From a virus, in the IMG/VR virus record IMGVR_UViG_3300015245_000074, positions 1 through 24,720 of that record: a stretch of DNA of 24,720 bases; one strand, 5' to 3'. A program made the translations under genes and the position numbers. Each line of letters opens with the position of its first letter. Positions within the stretch are counted from its first letter, which is position 1. Below, one piece after another: positions 13,603-20,544 of this stretch. The notes beneath the pieces were generated by a model. It made no database searches. It was given only the letters and a program-made list of their open reading frames with translations, and was not told where the DNA came from.

Positions 13603-14228
13603 TGCCAGGACAAATCAAAAGACTGGAAGGCGAGAAGTTCGGCCGACTGACTGTTTTGTCCTTGGCGGGCATTGACGACCACGGGGCTATATGGTCCTGC
13701 GTATGCTCGTGCGGCGGCATCAAGGAAGCGGCGTCAAGGCATCTGCGCTCTGGCAATACCCAATCCTGCGGATGCATGCAGGTAGAGGCGGGTAGGGCGA
13801 CCGCAACCCACGGCATGTCAAACACCCCCACCTACAATTCATGGGTCGGGATGCACGACAGATGCAAGCGAGAAGATCACAGGTCATGGAAAGATTACGG
13901 AGGCCGCGGAATATATGTATGCGCTAGGTGGGAGAAGTTTGAAAACTTTCTTATCGACATGGGGATAAAGCCGAGTCCCAAGCATTCCATCGACCGCATA
14001 GATAATAACGGAATTTACGACCCGAAGAATTGCCAATGGTCTCTGATGGTAGATCAGCAAAGGAACAAGCGGAGCAACCGCTTGATAAATCTACATGGCA
14101 AAGAAATCCCCATAACCGTTGCGTGCGAGATTTTGGGTATTCAGAGGGGAATGGTTTACCAGAGAATCCGCCATGGATGGCCCGACCATGACGCCCTGCA
14201 TATTCCTCCGCACGGCACCAGAGGTTAG
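13602..14228 (+). CDS. YGGRG-type endonuclease-like phage protein (copy 2)
   Basis: This 208-residue protein has the same architecture as the one at 5693-6346: a Cys-rich start (WSCVCSCGG, SCGCM), YNSWVGMHDRC, YGGRGIYVCARWEKFENF, DMG, HSIDRIDNNGIYDPKNCQW and QQRNKRSN. Its C-terminus is a different HTH-like segment (ITVACEILGIQRGMVYQRI). It begins within the annealing-protein stop codon (TAATG), just as copy 1 begins within the resolvase stop. It is probably a mobile homing-type gene. The two copies are diverged, not recent duplicates. Confidence 0.78.
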   Translation: MPGQIKRLEGEKFGRLTVLSLAGIDDHGAIWSCVCSCGGIKEAASRHLRSGNTQSCGCMQVEAGRATATHGMSNTPTYNSWVGMHDRCKREDHRSWKDYGGRGIYVCARWEKFENFLIDMGIKPSPKHSIDRIDNNGIYDPKNCQWSLMVDQQRNKRSNRLINLHGKEIPITVACEILGIQRGMVYQRIRHGWPDHDALHIPPHGTRG

Positions 14229-14230
14229 CC

Positions 14231-14731
14231 ATGGCAGAACTCGACGGCCGCAATTTTCGTCGTATTGGCAGCCATTTCGAGCCAGCCGACCTCGCAGCCC
14301 AAGAACTACTCGAAACGGTGAAGGATGGCGATACCGTCGTCCTCACCTATCGCAAGTCCCGTTCGGCCAAGAACCTTGCGCATTGGCATGTGCTGTTGCG
14401 CGCGGCCCTCGACCATCTGGAAGGATTTCAGGATGCCGACGCTTTGGGTGATGCCGTCAAGGTCGCGGTCGGGCACGTCAAACCGCTGCAAAAACTGGAT
14501 GGCGGGATAATCTACATGCCGAAAAGCATCGCTGAATTGGCCATGAACGAGGACGAATTCAAGCGGTTCAAAGCCAGAGGCGTTTATGTTCTCAATCAAC
14601 TACTCGGCTTCGATATCGTCGAATATTGCGAAGAAAACTACAAACGACGCAACGCCAGCCGATCAAACCTGCCTACGCCGCCAGACAACCGCCCCGAACC
14701 ACCCACAGAAAGCTACGAGGACTTCAAATGA
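14231..14731 (+). CDS. DUF1367-like phage protein
   Basis: This 166-residue protein begins MAELDGRNFRRIGSHFEPAD. The central pattern fits DUF1367: VKDGDTVVLTYRKSRSAKNL with AHWHVLLRAAL, a KPLQKLDGGIIYMPKSIAEL strand pair, and MNEDEFKRFKARGVYVL. The tail is Pro-rich and disordered. DUF1367 genes are found near recombination genes of lambdoid and related phages, but their biochemical role is not established. The end overlaps the exonuclease start as ATGA. Confidence 0.65.
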   Translation: MAELDGRNFRRIGSHFEPADLAAQELLETVKDGDTVVLTYRKSRSAKNLAHWHVLLRAALDHLEGFQDADALGDAVKVAVGHVKPLQKLDGGIIYMPKSIAELAMNEDEFKRFKARGVYVLNQLLGFDIVEYCEENYKRRNASRSNLPTPPDNRPEPPTESYEDFK

Positions 14732-15378
14732 GCGACATGGACGATACCCCCGCGATCATCGATAGCCGCCCCACCTACATAGTGGCCGACACAGAATCAA
14801 ATGGCCTTTTCGATTATAAATTGCCAGCCGATGCCGACGGCCAGCCTCGCATGGCATCGCTTACCCTGATCTATGTCGACGCCGATTTGAACGTTGAACG
14901 CGAGTATTCGGTCTACATCCGGCCGGATGGATGGCAGATGACGGAAGGGTCAACCAAGGTGAACGGCATCACCGACGAATTTCTCAATGAGCATGGAGTG
15001 CCAGTCACCGAAGCGCTGAACGAATATTCCAGCGCCGTCGATAACGGACGCATCATGGCATGTCACAACAGCCAACATGATGCAAAAATGTTGAGGGCGG
15101 AGCTCAGACGCGCCGGCATGGATGACCGTTTCGAGCGCGCGCCGAACATCTGCACCATGCGAGCGCTGACGGACATTTGCAAAATCCCGCCACGGGGCAA
15201 TCGCGGCGGCTACAAGTGGCCGAGTCTGAGCGAGTGTTGCGTGTTCTTCCACATGGAGGAATTCGGCGACCATACCGCGAAGGCCGACGCCTATGCGTGC
15301 CTGGCGCTTCTGCGCAAGTTGAAGGAAATGGGCCAGATGCCGGAGCCAAAGGTCCACTATGCCAAAGACCGAGATTGA
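14728..15378 (+). CDS. DnaQ-like 3'-5' exonuclease
   Basis: From ATG 14728 this is a 216-residue DEDD-type nuclease. ExoI is YIVADTESNGL (catalytic D and E). ExoII is IMACHNSQHDAKML. ExoIII is HTAKADAYACLALL, with H and D placed as in DEDDh enzymes. It would trim DNA or RNA 3' ends and could supply ends for the annealing protein or proofreading. No polymerase domain is attached. A start at 14626 would read through the previous gene and is rejected. Confidence 0.87.
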   Translation: MSDMDDTPAIIDSRPTYIVADTESNGLFDYKLPADADGQPRMASLTLIYVDADLNVEREYSVYIRPDGWQMTEGSTKVNGITDEFLNEHGVPVTEALNEYSSAVDNGRIMACHNSQHDAKMLRAELRRAGMDDRFERAPNICTMRALTDICKIPPRGNRGGYKWPSLSECCVFFHMEEFGDHTAKADAYACLALLRKLKEMGQMPEPKVHYAKDRD

Positions 15379-15559
15379 TTGGACCCCTCGCCAACCGAAA
15401 TGGGACTGGCGCGCCTTCCTATCCAGAACCGAAAAGGAAATTCTAGAAGCCGCCGACGTTACTAAACGCGAATGGCTGCGCCTCAATAAAGAGCGCGCGG
15501 CAATCACCAATCGAGCAATTCAGAGAGCAAAATATGCCGCAAAAAATCCCCCGAGGTGA
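15359..15559 (+). CDS. Small hypothetical protein
   Basis: This 66-residue protein is rich in W, K and R (EIDWTPRQPKWDWRAFLSR, ITNRAIQRAKYAAKNPPR) and probably mostly helical. It starts at ATG 15359 within the last codons of the exonuclease gene, with AAAGG upstream. Its end overlaps the next gene by 26 bases. The function is unknown. Confidence 0.6.
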   Translation: MPKTEIDWTPRQPKWDWRAFLSRTEKEILEAADVTKREWLRLNKERAAITNRAIQRAKYAAKNPPR

Positions 15560-16103
15560 AAAACCATCCATCACGATCCGCTGGCAGCGCCGCCAGATGG
15601 CCCAGATGGAACGAACCATTGTCACCCTCCGCAACATGGGCGACGAACTGAGGTCGAATATCGATCGTTCTCAAGTCGACAACACAGATATCCAAATTGA
15701 ACTGATGGATGTGGCGCGCCGGTTGGATGATGCAAATTACGAGATCAACAATATGAAGGCCATCGCCCGCCGCAATGCCGAACGTCTCGCCTATCTGGAA
15801 GGGTATTTCTATGCCAAAGAAGCGGCCATTCAGCAAACGCCCATACTCGCCACGGGCCGGACTATCCCCCGCTATCAATCCCAAACTTACGCTGGAACAG
15901 GTCCGAGAAATCCGCAAGGTTTTCAAGATGGCCGACAAGCTACAGAAAGCGCGGGGTTCGACGCGGGCGCCGCCGGGTTTGGCGAACCGGCTGGCGATCA
16001 AATACCGGGTGAGCGAACGGACTATTATTCACATTCGGGCAAACGATCGGTGGAGTACGCAGAAGTAGCGCGGGACGGCACCACGAAATGGGCGGCATGG
16101 TGA
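15534..16103 (+). CDS. Coiled-coil protein with out-of-frame C-terminal extension
   Basis: The ORF encodes 189 residues. The first ~95 look genuine: a basic start and a long heptad-like helix (MERTIVTLRNMGDELRSNID, IQIELMDVARRLDDANYEIN) ending near GYFYAKEAAIQQ. From about 15811 on, the same DNA encodes an HTH protein in another frame, and this ORF's tail (Gly-, Thr- and Gln-rich) looks like a read-through shadow. An ancestral stop near 15811 may have been lost, or the overlap is tolerated. Trust the N-terminal half only. Confidence 0.5.
   Translation: MPQKIPRGEKPSITIRWQRRQMAQMERTIVTLRNMGDELRSNIDRSQVDNTDIQIELMDVARRLDDANYEINNMKAIARRNAERLAYLEGYFYAKEAAIQQTPILATGRTIPRYQSQTYAGTGPRNPQGFQDGRQATESAGFDAGAAGFGEPAGDQIPGERTDYYSHSGKRSVEYAEVARDGTTKWAAW
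15811..16068 (+). CDS. Small helix-turn-helix protein
   Basis: This 85-residue protein starts at ATG 15811 and overlaps the coiled-coil ORF in a second frame. The N-terminus is basic (PKKRPFSKRPYSPR). It is followed by LTLEQVREIRKVFKMADK and a turn LANRLAIKYRVSERTIIHIR with RW near the end. The same type of domain is found at the C-terminus of HNH homing nucleases, for example the one at 706-1275. It may be a DNA-binding regulator or a detached homing-nuclease module. Confidence 0.65.
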   Translation: MPKKRPFSKRPYSPRAGLSPAINPKLTLEQVREIRKVFKMADKLQKARGSTRAPPGLANRLAIKYRVSERTIIHIRANDRWSTQK

Positions 16104-16384
16104 TGGCCAACGCCCCACAGATTGTAGACCTCATCAACGCGAAACGCGCCAGCGGATACGACGGCGAATTCGAGGTGCTGATGCGACAGCCGTGGTACTG
16201 TCCCAACTGCAAAGCATCCAAAACTATTCTGGATACGGTAATCAATATCACAGTTCCGGGCAGTCCGATGCTGTGCCGCGATTGCCGACTTGAAGGAATC
16301 AATCATATCGCGGGCGACGGCACCAAGCAATTTCGCAAGATGCTCAACGCACTCGCGCCATTCAACCGATCAGGGACCGCATGA
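16088..16384 (+). CDS. Small zinc-ribbon protein
   Basis: This 98-residue protein has WYCPNCKAS and MLCRDCR (two CxxC pairs about 27 residues apart), typical of a zinc ribbon, flanked by helices. A second ATG at 16100 (MANAPQIVDLIN) is an alternative start. It overlaps the next gene by ATGA. Function is unknown; nucleic-acid binding is plausible. Confidence 0.65.
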   Translation: MGGMVMANAPQIVDLINAKRASGYDGEFEVLMRQPWYCPNCKASKTILDTVINITVPGSPMLCRDCRLEGINHIAGDGTKQFRKMLNALAPFNRSGTA

Positions 16385-16674
16385 TGGCTTACCACGAACG
16401 CGACGTAGCGGAACTCATCGACGCGCTATCCCAGCGATACCGCGACGGTGAATTTACGTCCGAGGTCTATCTCGCCAGTCTCATCCAATTCATGCCGAGA
16501 GACGAAGCAATCGCCATGGTCCGCCAGCAAGAGACCATTCGGCATCAGTTTCTCGGCTCAGACGTCCGCCTGCGGTCCCAGCAAACCGCAGACGATATCG
16601 CTGCTGTCATCAATTCAATGCTGCCAAAACATCCAGCAGTATCGGGCTATTGGCCACCATTCCCCAAACGATAG
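16381..16674 (+). CDS. Small helical hypothetical protein
   Basis: This is a 97-residue, mostly helical, charged protein (HERDVAELIDALSQRYRDGE, MPRDEAIAMVRQQETIRHQF). No family is recognised. It starts in an ATGA overlap with the zinc-ribbon gene, supporting translation within the rightward operon. Confidence 0.65.
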   Translation: MMAYHERDVAELIDALSQRYRDGEFTSEVYLASLIQFMPRDEAIAMVRQQETIRHQFLGSDVRLRSQQTADDIAAVINSMLPKHPAVSGYWPPFPKR

Positions 16675-16683
16675 GAAACCTAA

Positions 16684-17148
16684 ATGAACGACGCCAGCAC
16701 CGCCGCCCGATTCATGGACGAGTACGACGGCATCAAAAGCGACCTCGCCCACGCACGGCAGGAAATCCTCCTGATTTCCAACCAACTCCGGGACGCGAAT
16801 ACCGAGAACGAGAAAATGGCCTATAAGGTCGATTTTCTCACTGCGGAAATCACCCGCATCAGCGCGTCGCGGGAACAATACGAGCGCGTTGCCATTCGGG
16901 TATCGGCCAAGATGGAGGGCGCGGTCGCCATGATGGTCAGCCAGCTCGGGGACCTTCATGCCGAGATACGCGACGCAGCCTTTACGCGGGTCCCAGGTAC
17001 GATTCCTTCGCCAGAGCCACCGGACCCCCCAAGCGAGGAAATAAACGCTGAGGAAGTCGGCAAGCGCTTTGGGGCCGGGTTTGAGGCGGAGCCAAGCGTC
17101 ACCAGCATCACGCTGCCGGCGCCAAGATTTGGCGGAGGGTCACGGTAA
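16684..17148 (+). CDS. Coiled-coil hypothetical protein
   Basis: This 154-residue protein has AGGA upstream of ATG 16684. Residues about 10-65 form a clear coiled coil (IKSDLAHARQEILLISNQLR, ENEKMAYKVDFLTAEIT). The C-terminal third is Pro-rich (PSPEPPDPPSEE) and probably disordered. It overlaps the MazG-like start by one base (TAATG). The function is unknown. Confidence 0.68.
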   Translation: MNDASTAARFMDEYDGIKSDLAHARQEILLISNQLRDANTENEKMAYKVDFLTAEITRISASREQYERVAIRVSAKMEGAVAMMVSQLGDLHAEIRDAAFTRVPGTIPSPEPPDPPSEEINAEEVGKRFGAGFEAEPSVTSITLPAPRFGGGSR

Positions 17149-17354
17149 TGAAAGACACAGTTGATACAGTCGTTGAATCCGTCCGCGCCGACCTTTTGAA
17201 GCGGTCGCAATTTGGCATCCAAAAATACGGTATGACCCTTGATCGCACCGACCTGACGCTCCGCGATTGGCTGCAACATGCCTACGAGGAATGTCTTGAT
17301 CAAGCCAACTACCTCAAGCACTCAATTATGGAGATAGACAATGGATCGCGTTGA
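17148..17354 (+). CDS. MazG-like small protein
   Basis: This 68-residue protein has LLKRSQFGIQKYG, LTLRDWLQHAYEECLDQANY and a terminal helix. The R..xGxxKYG and E..D..NYL pattern resembles MazG-like/dATP-pyrophosphohydrolase-like phage proteins, though it is short and lacks a complete EExxE set. Its 14-base overlap with thyX suggests a role in nucleotide metabolism. The catalytic call is uncertain. Confidence 0.55.
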   Translation: MKDTVDTVVESVRADLLKRSQFGIQKYGMTLDRTDLTLRDWLQHAYEECLDQANYLKHSIMEIDNGSR

Positions 17355-18000
17355 CGTTCTTGACCATGGCTTTGTACGGCTGGTCGACTATATGGGCAGC
17401 GACCTGTCCGTGGCGCGTGCTGCACGGGTCTCCTATGATGCGGCATGGCGGGCTGGTGAGGATCAGGGGTCCGACGCCAAACTGATTAATTATCTCTGGA
17501 AGAACCACCACACGACGCCGTTCGAGGCCGTGTCATTCACGTTCGAGGTCAAGGCTCCTATCTTCGTCTTCCGACAGTGGCACCGGCATCGAACATGGTC
17601 CTACAACGAATTGAGTGCCCGCTATCGGGAACTGCCCGAGGAATTCTATGTGCCTGCGCCCGACAAGATTGGCTTGCAGAACAAGGACAGCAAGCAGGCC
17701 AGAGATATCAGCGGCGAAAATACCGTGGCAGCCGCCCACATCAATGCAACGTGTGAGCATGCATTCCGAGCGTATCGAATGCTGCTTGAAGATGGTGTGC
17801 CCCGCGAATTGGCACGATCCGTATTGCCGGTGGCGACCTACAGCCATATGTTTGCATCGGTCGATCTGCTGAACCTACTCAAGTTCCTGACGCTCCGCTG
17901 CGATGGCCACGCCCAATATGAAATCAGGGTCTACGCAGACGCCATGCGTGAATTGATTCGGCCAATCGTTCCCGTCTGCGTCAAGGCTTGGGAGGGATAA
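17341..18000 (+). CDS. thyX: Flavin-dependent thymidylate synthase
   Basis: This 219-residue ThyX would make dTMP from dUMP using methylene-tetrahydrofolate, FAD and NADPH. It carries the family motif RHRTWSYNELSAR (82-94; RHRxxSxNExSxR), ARVSYD early in the chain, and the C-terminal segment DLLNLLKFLTLRCDGHAQYEIR, all at normal positions. Length is typical. The ATG lies within the end of the MazG-like gene. ThyX is common in phages and supports phage DNA synthesis. A pair of hairpins follows the stop. Confidence 0.95.
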   Translation: MDRVDVLDHGFVRLVDYMGSDLSVARAARVSYDAAWRAGEDQGSDAKLINYLWKNHHTTPFEAVSFTFEVKAPIFVFRQWHRHRTWSYNELSARYRELPEEFYVPAPDKIGLQNKDSKQARDISGENTVAAAHINATCEHAFRAYRMLLEDGVPRELARSVLPVATYSHMFASVDLLNLLKFLTLRCDGHAQYEIRVYADAMRELIRPIVPVCVKAWEG

Positions 18001-18007
18001 ACGCCAA

Positions 18008-18034
18008 CGGCCCGAGCGATTCCCACTCGGGCCG
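18008..18034 (+). terminator. Hairpin after thyX
   Basis: CGGCCCGAG and CTCGGGCCG form a perfect 9-base stem with a 9-base loop directly after the thyX stop. No U tract follows, so it is at best a partial terminator or an mRNA 3'-end protector. It resembles the hairpins at 5549-5569 and 7119-7142. Confidence 0.45.
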
Positions 18035-18056
18035 AAGGTGAGGACTACAAAGCGCG

Positions 18057-18080
18057 GGTTGGGGGCATTCGCCCGCAACC
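18057..18080 (+). repeat. Second hairpin after thyX
   Basis: GGTTG-G-GGGC and GCCC-G-CAACC form a nine-pair stem with one internal G-G mismatch and an ATTC loop. Together with the hairpin at 18008-18034 it fills the gap between thyX and the next gene. Confidence 0.4.
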
Positions 18081-18120
18081 GGAACCTACGACCAACCCGA
18101 ACTGATCCGCAAGGCCCAAA

Positions 18121-18417
18121 ATGAAATCCGCCGCCGTTATCCTCATCGCCGCCCATCTGGCCGGCGGAACCGCCAAGGGATACGAATGCCGCCCGACTGT
18201 GACTGTGGACGGCCTCCCAATCTACGACTGCAGCAAATACCAGCCCGAACAAATCTTGACGCCGCAGCCAGAGAAATGCACGTTCAACGTCATGACCCGC
18301 GACGGTCTGGTAACGACGGTCAGCGCGCCGTGCGATAACCGCCCATCTGGCATCATTATCTCAACACCACCGCCGCGCGAACGGCCATCGCCGAAATATC
18401 AAAAGCGAATGGAATGA
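18121..18417 (+). CDS. Small exported hypothetical protein
   Basis: This 98-residue protein has a short signal peptide (MKSAAVILIAAHLAGGTAKG). The mature part has four Cys (YECRP, IYDCSK, EKCTF, APCDN), likely forming disulfides in the periplasm, and a Pro-rich tail. It may alter the host envelope, but no family is recognised. Its end overlaps the next gene by ATGA. Confidence 0.62.
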   Translation: MKSAAVILIAAHLAGGTAKGYECRPTVTVDGLPIYDCSKYQPEQILTPQPEKCTFNVMTRDGLVTTVSAPCDNRPSGIIISTPPPRERPSPKYQKRME

Positions 18418-18615
18418 CCGTGCGTCTAATTAAACAGAGCGAACTTCTATTCTTGCACGAGCTTTTGGCGTTTGGCGGCATTGCGACGACCAAAGATATG
18501 AAAAATGCTGGCGGCGGCCCGGAAAACCTGCAAGCGCTGGGGACTCGTCACTTATGACGGCACTGGAACTAATAATGGTTACTGGCGCATCACAGATGCT
18601 GGCAGGTCCGCATAA
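18414..18615 (+). pseudogene. Winged-helix-like small gene split by a +1 frameshift
   Basis: ATG 18414 overlaps the previous stop. The first frame encodes ELLFLHELLAFGGIATTKDM and then goes to a stop at 18555-18557. In the +1 frame the DNA continues with ARKTCKRWGLVTYDG, NNGYWRITDAGRSA and a stop at 18613-18615, which reads as the natural wing and C-terminus of a small winged-helix DNA-binding protein. The switch would occur around the GGCGGCGGCCC run near 18510-18520. It may be a mutation, a sequencing error or programmed frameshifting. The +1 part could also start alone at ATG 18505. Confidence 0.55.
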
Positions 18616-18635
18616 GCGAACACGGAGAGAACCCC

Positions 18636-18836
18636 ATGGGAAAAATATTATTTCTCATCACCTATAATATGATGAAGCTAGCAATTGCTTCTACGGTCGT
18701 CTGCCTTTGCCTCTACGCCTATTATCATGGCATATATTTTAGATGGCTCGGCGCCGCCTTGGCGTCGCTTCTTGTTGCCGCCGCACTCAACCGGCTTGCG
18801 TGGCTCGCTCTAGGAAGATGGATTCGCGCGCCCTAG
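18636..18836 (+). CDS. Small membrane protein, last gene of the rightward operon
   Basis: This 66-residue protein has a GGAGAG ribosome site seven bases upstream. Two hydrophobic helices (LAIASTVVCLCLYAYYHGIY and LGAALASLLVAAALNRLAWL) lie behind a basic start. It ends just before the convergence hairpin. Function is unknown. Confidence 0.65.
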   Translation: MGKILFLITYNMMKLAIASTVVCLCLYAYYHGIYFRWLGAALASLLVAAALNRLAWLALGRWIRAP

Positions 18837-18853
18837 CGGTGTTGGCCAATAGC

Positions 18854-18874
18854 CATCAATGTTTCCCATTGATG
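18854..18874. terminator. Hairpin between convergent operons
   Basis: CATCAATG-TTTCC-CATTGATG is a perfect 8-base stem with a 5-base loop, placed where the rightward and leftward blocks meet. It includes the stop codon of the last leftward gene. There is no long U tract on either side, so termination strength is uncertain, but the position fits a bidirectional terminator. Confidence 0.5.
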
Positions 18875-19068
18875 ATCTTACCCAGCCGATCTATCTCGGA
18901 TTTGGACCGGATCAGGTCGTCATGCTCTTCTGCGGAAGCTATTTGATGCTGCTTGAAATTGTTCTTCAAATGCTGGAGTTCTTTTTCCAGACCGCCGATC
19001 GAGAGATCATATTTGATCAGAAAATTCCGGTCCTGAATCTGCCGCCGAGGAAAATCAGGATCGCCCAT
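18856..19068 (-). CDS. Small coiled-coil protein, last gene of the leftward late block
   Basis: This 70-residue protein has a heptad-rich helix from about residue 25 on (GLEKELQHLKNNFKQHQIAS, HDDLIRSKSEIDRLGKII). There is no membrane segment. AGGGA precedes the ATG. It follows a membrane protein with a similar helical tail and may partner with it. The function is unknown. Confidence 0.65.
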   Translation of the reverse strand: MGDPDFPRRQIQDRNFLIKYDLSIGGLEKELQHLKNNFKQHQIASAEEHDDLIRSKSEIDRLGKIINGKH

Positions 19069-19086
19069 TCGACGGTCCCTGACATT

Positions 19087-19440
19087 TCACCTCTGGCGAG
19101 CCGGTCGTAATGCATTGTCGTTCAAAATATTTTCCAGCAGCCGATGGGTATGGATCATGTTGCGGTTCGAATCATCCAACCCTTTGCAGATATCCCGCAA
19201 AATAGCGTTCGTGGTTCGGCTTTCCTCCGCCATATCATGCAACGCGCCCATGGCATCGTGCACCGGGCCGCCCATCAGAAACATCGGAATTTCCATGCTG
19301 GAACTACCTCCGTTTTTGCGCTCCTTCTCGCCCCGGCGCATCATCATGATAGAAAGGAATGTGATCACGATAATGAAAAACCCGTTAACTACAGGCCATG
19401 ACGACAACACCCGCGATGCCTCAGTGACCAGTTCTAACAT
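19087..19440 (-). CDS. Single-pass membrane protein with helical tail
   Basis: This 117-residue protein has one transmembrane helix (VVNGFFIIVITFLSIMMM), a basic stop-transfer RRGEKERK, a short linker and a helical tail (AMGALHDMAEESRTTNAILR). It overlaps the next upstream gene by 20 bases. It is in the lysis/late block, but no known family is recognised. Confidence 0.65.
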   Translation of the reverse strand: MLELVTEASRVLSSWPVVNGFFIIVITFLSIMMMRRGEKERKNGGSSSMEIPMFLMGGPVHDAMGALHDMAEESRTTNAILRDICKGLDDSNRNMIHTHRLLENILNDNALRPARQR

Positions 19441-19843
19441 CGAGGACCGCCCGATAGGAGATGTAGACTTCGGCTAAAGTGAACATACTCCAGAAGAATA
19501 CCATCGGAGACGGGAAGCCTTGATCGAATGAAACACGCGCCATGGAAAGCGCAAAGGTAGTCCATAGCGCCGAAGTGAACATGGCGACGAAAGATCGAAT
19601 GCGGGGACCTATTTGCATGGATCGACCGTTCGCAATGAGCGCAGCCAGTCTCAATAACCCCAATGCAAAGAAAATAATCCCCATCGCATAGCTGTTGAAA
19701 ACCGCCGATAGGATCGACAGAATACTGCCATGCGCCATGCGCGGAAAAACCAGCATGGCGATGCCAAAAAATATCATCGCCGCGCCCATTACCCATTCAT
19801 ATAGGCGCCCATCGAGATAATAGGTGAAAGCCCTGGTCGTCAC
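19421..19843 (-). CDS. Multi-pass membrane protein
   Basis: The start is taken as GTG 19843, which overlaps the previous stop (GTGA), giving 140 residues; a longer reading to 19882 would run inside the upstream gene. Four hydrophobic segments are visible, including WVMGAAMIFFGIAMLVF and YAMGIIFFALGLLRLAALIA. It looks like a small four-helix membrane protein of the phage late region. Function is unknown. Confidence 0.65.
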   Translation of the reverse strand: MTTRAFTYYLDGRLYEWVMGAAMIFFGIAMLVFPRMAHGSILSILSAVFNSYAMGIIFFALGLLRLAALIANGRSMQIGPRIRSFVAMFTSALWTTFALSMARVSFDQGFPSPMVFFWSMFTLAEVYISYRAVLDVRTGH

Positions 19844-20151
19844 GCCGCATCCGGGTCCAGTTGAGCCTCGATCGCGTTCCATGCGTCGTCTACCTGCTTA
19901 TCGAACGCGCGCAACGCCGCCATTTGATCGGCCGTCGTGGCAGGGTGCGCGCTGACCGATGCAATGATGTTCTTGATGCCGGTGTAGAGCGTGCCAACCT
20001 GATCCGTCACGAGAGGTTCAAGTTTGATGATCGTGTCGACTACCGTTCCCATGGCGGTACTTCCGGCACTGCTCTTGTGGATCAGCGGCAGCACGGTGTT
20101 GATGAGGCTGATGACGCCGCCGACGGCGCTGATGATGAGTGTCGGGTCCAT
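19840..20151 (-). CDS. Hypothetical protein with hydrophobic N-terminus
   Basis: This 103-residue protein has an N-terminal hydrophobic stretch (LIISAVGGVISLINTVLPLI) and an amphipathic helical remainder (AALRAFDKQVDDAWNAIEAQ). The ATG overlaps the lipoprotein stop (TAATG). It sits in the lysis cassette next to a lipoprotein and a holin-like gene and could be a membrane accessory of lysis or a host-range modifier. No family is recognised. Confidence 0.65.
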   Translation of the reverse strand: MDPTLIISAVGGVISLINTVLPLIHKSSAGSTAMGTVVDTIIKLEPLVTDQVGTLYTGIKNIIASVSAHPATTADQMAALRAFDKQVDDAWNAIEAQLDPDAA

Positions 20152-20543
20152 TATTTTGCTCCAAATTGCGACGACGCGGCAGGCGTCCCCTGTAAACCCT
20201 GCACGGCCGCCACGAGGACGTTATAGACCGATGCCGCAGCCGGCGTGCCGCTCGTTACGCTATCCTCCAGTTGACTGCGCGCCGCCGTGCCCGAACGGAC
20301 GAACTTGACGACCACGCGGCGGTTGCTCGCCGAGCAGATCGGTTCCGGCATCTTGTTGGCGCAATACCTGCCATAATTCGTCGCCGTGCCCTTCAAGATA
20401 TCGAATGCGTTGGCGGCGGGGATAACGACACTGGCCGGGACGGCCGCCGTGGCGACTTGCTGGATAGTCCCCAACAGCGCCATCTCTTTGGCGCAGCCAC
20501 CGAGCGATAGCGCGATCAGGATAATTGATGCGATGCGTTTCAT
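20151..20543 (-). CDS. Lipoprotein of the lysis region
   Basis: From ATG 20543 this is a 130-residue protein with a type II signal peptide and lipobox LGGC (C17) after MKRIASIILIALS. The mature part is Ala- and Thr-rich with two Cys (RYCANKMPEPICS). A longer reading to 20624 overlaps the upstream gene and lacks the signal at its start. As an outer-membrane lipoprotein next to a holin-like and an endolysin gene it may function in lysis or superinfection exclusion. Confidence 0.75.
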   Translation of the reverse strand: MKRIASIILIALSLGGCAKEMALLGTIQQVATAAVPASVVIPAANAFDILKGTATNYGRYCANKMPEPICSASNRRVVVKFVRSGTAARSQLEDSVTSGTPAAASVYNVLVAAVQGLQGTPAASSQFGAK

Positions 20544-20544
20544 G

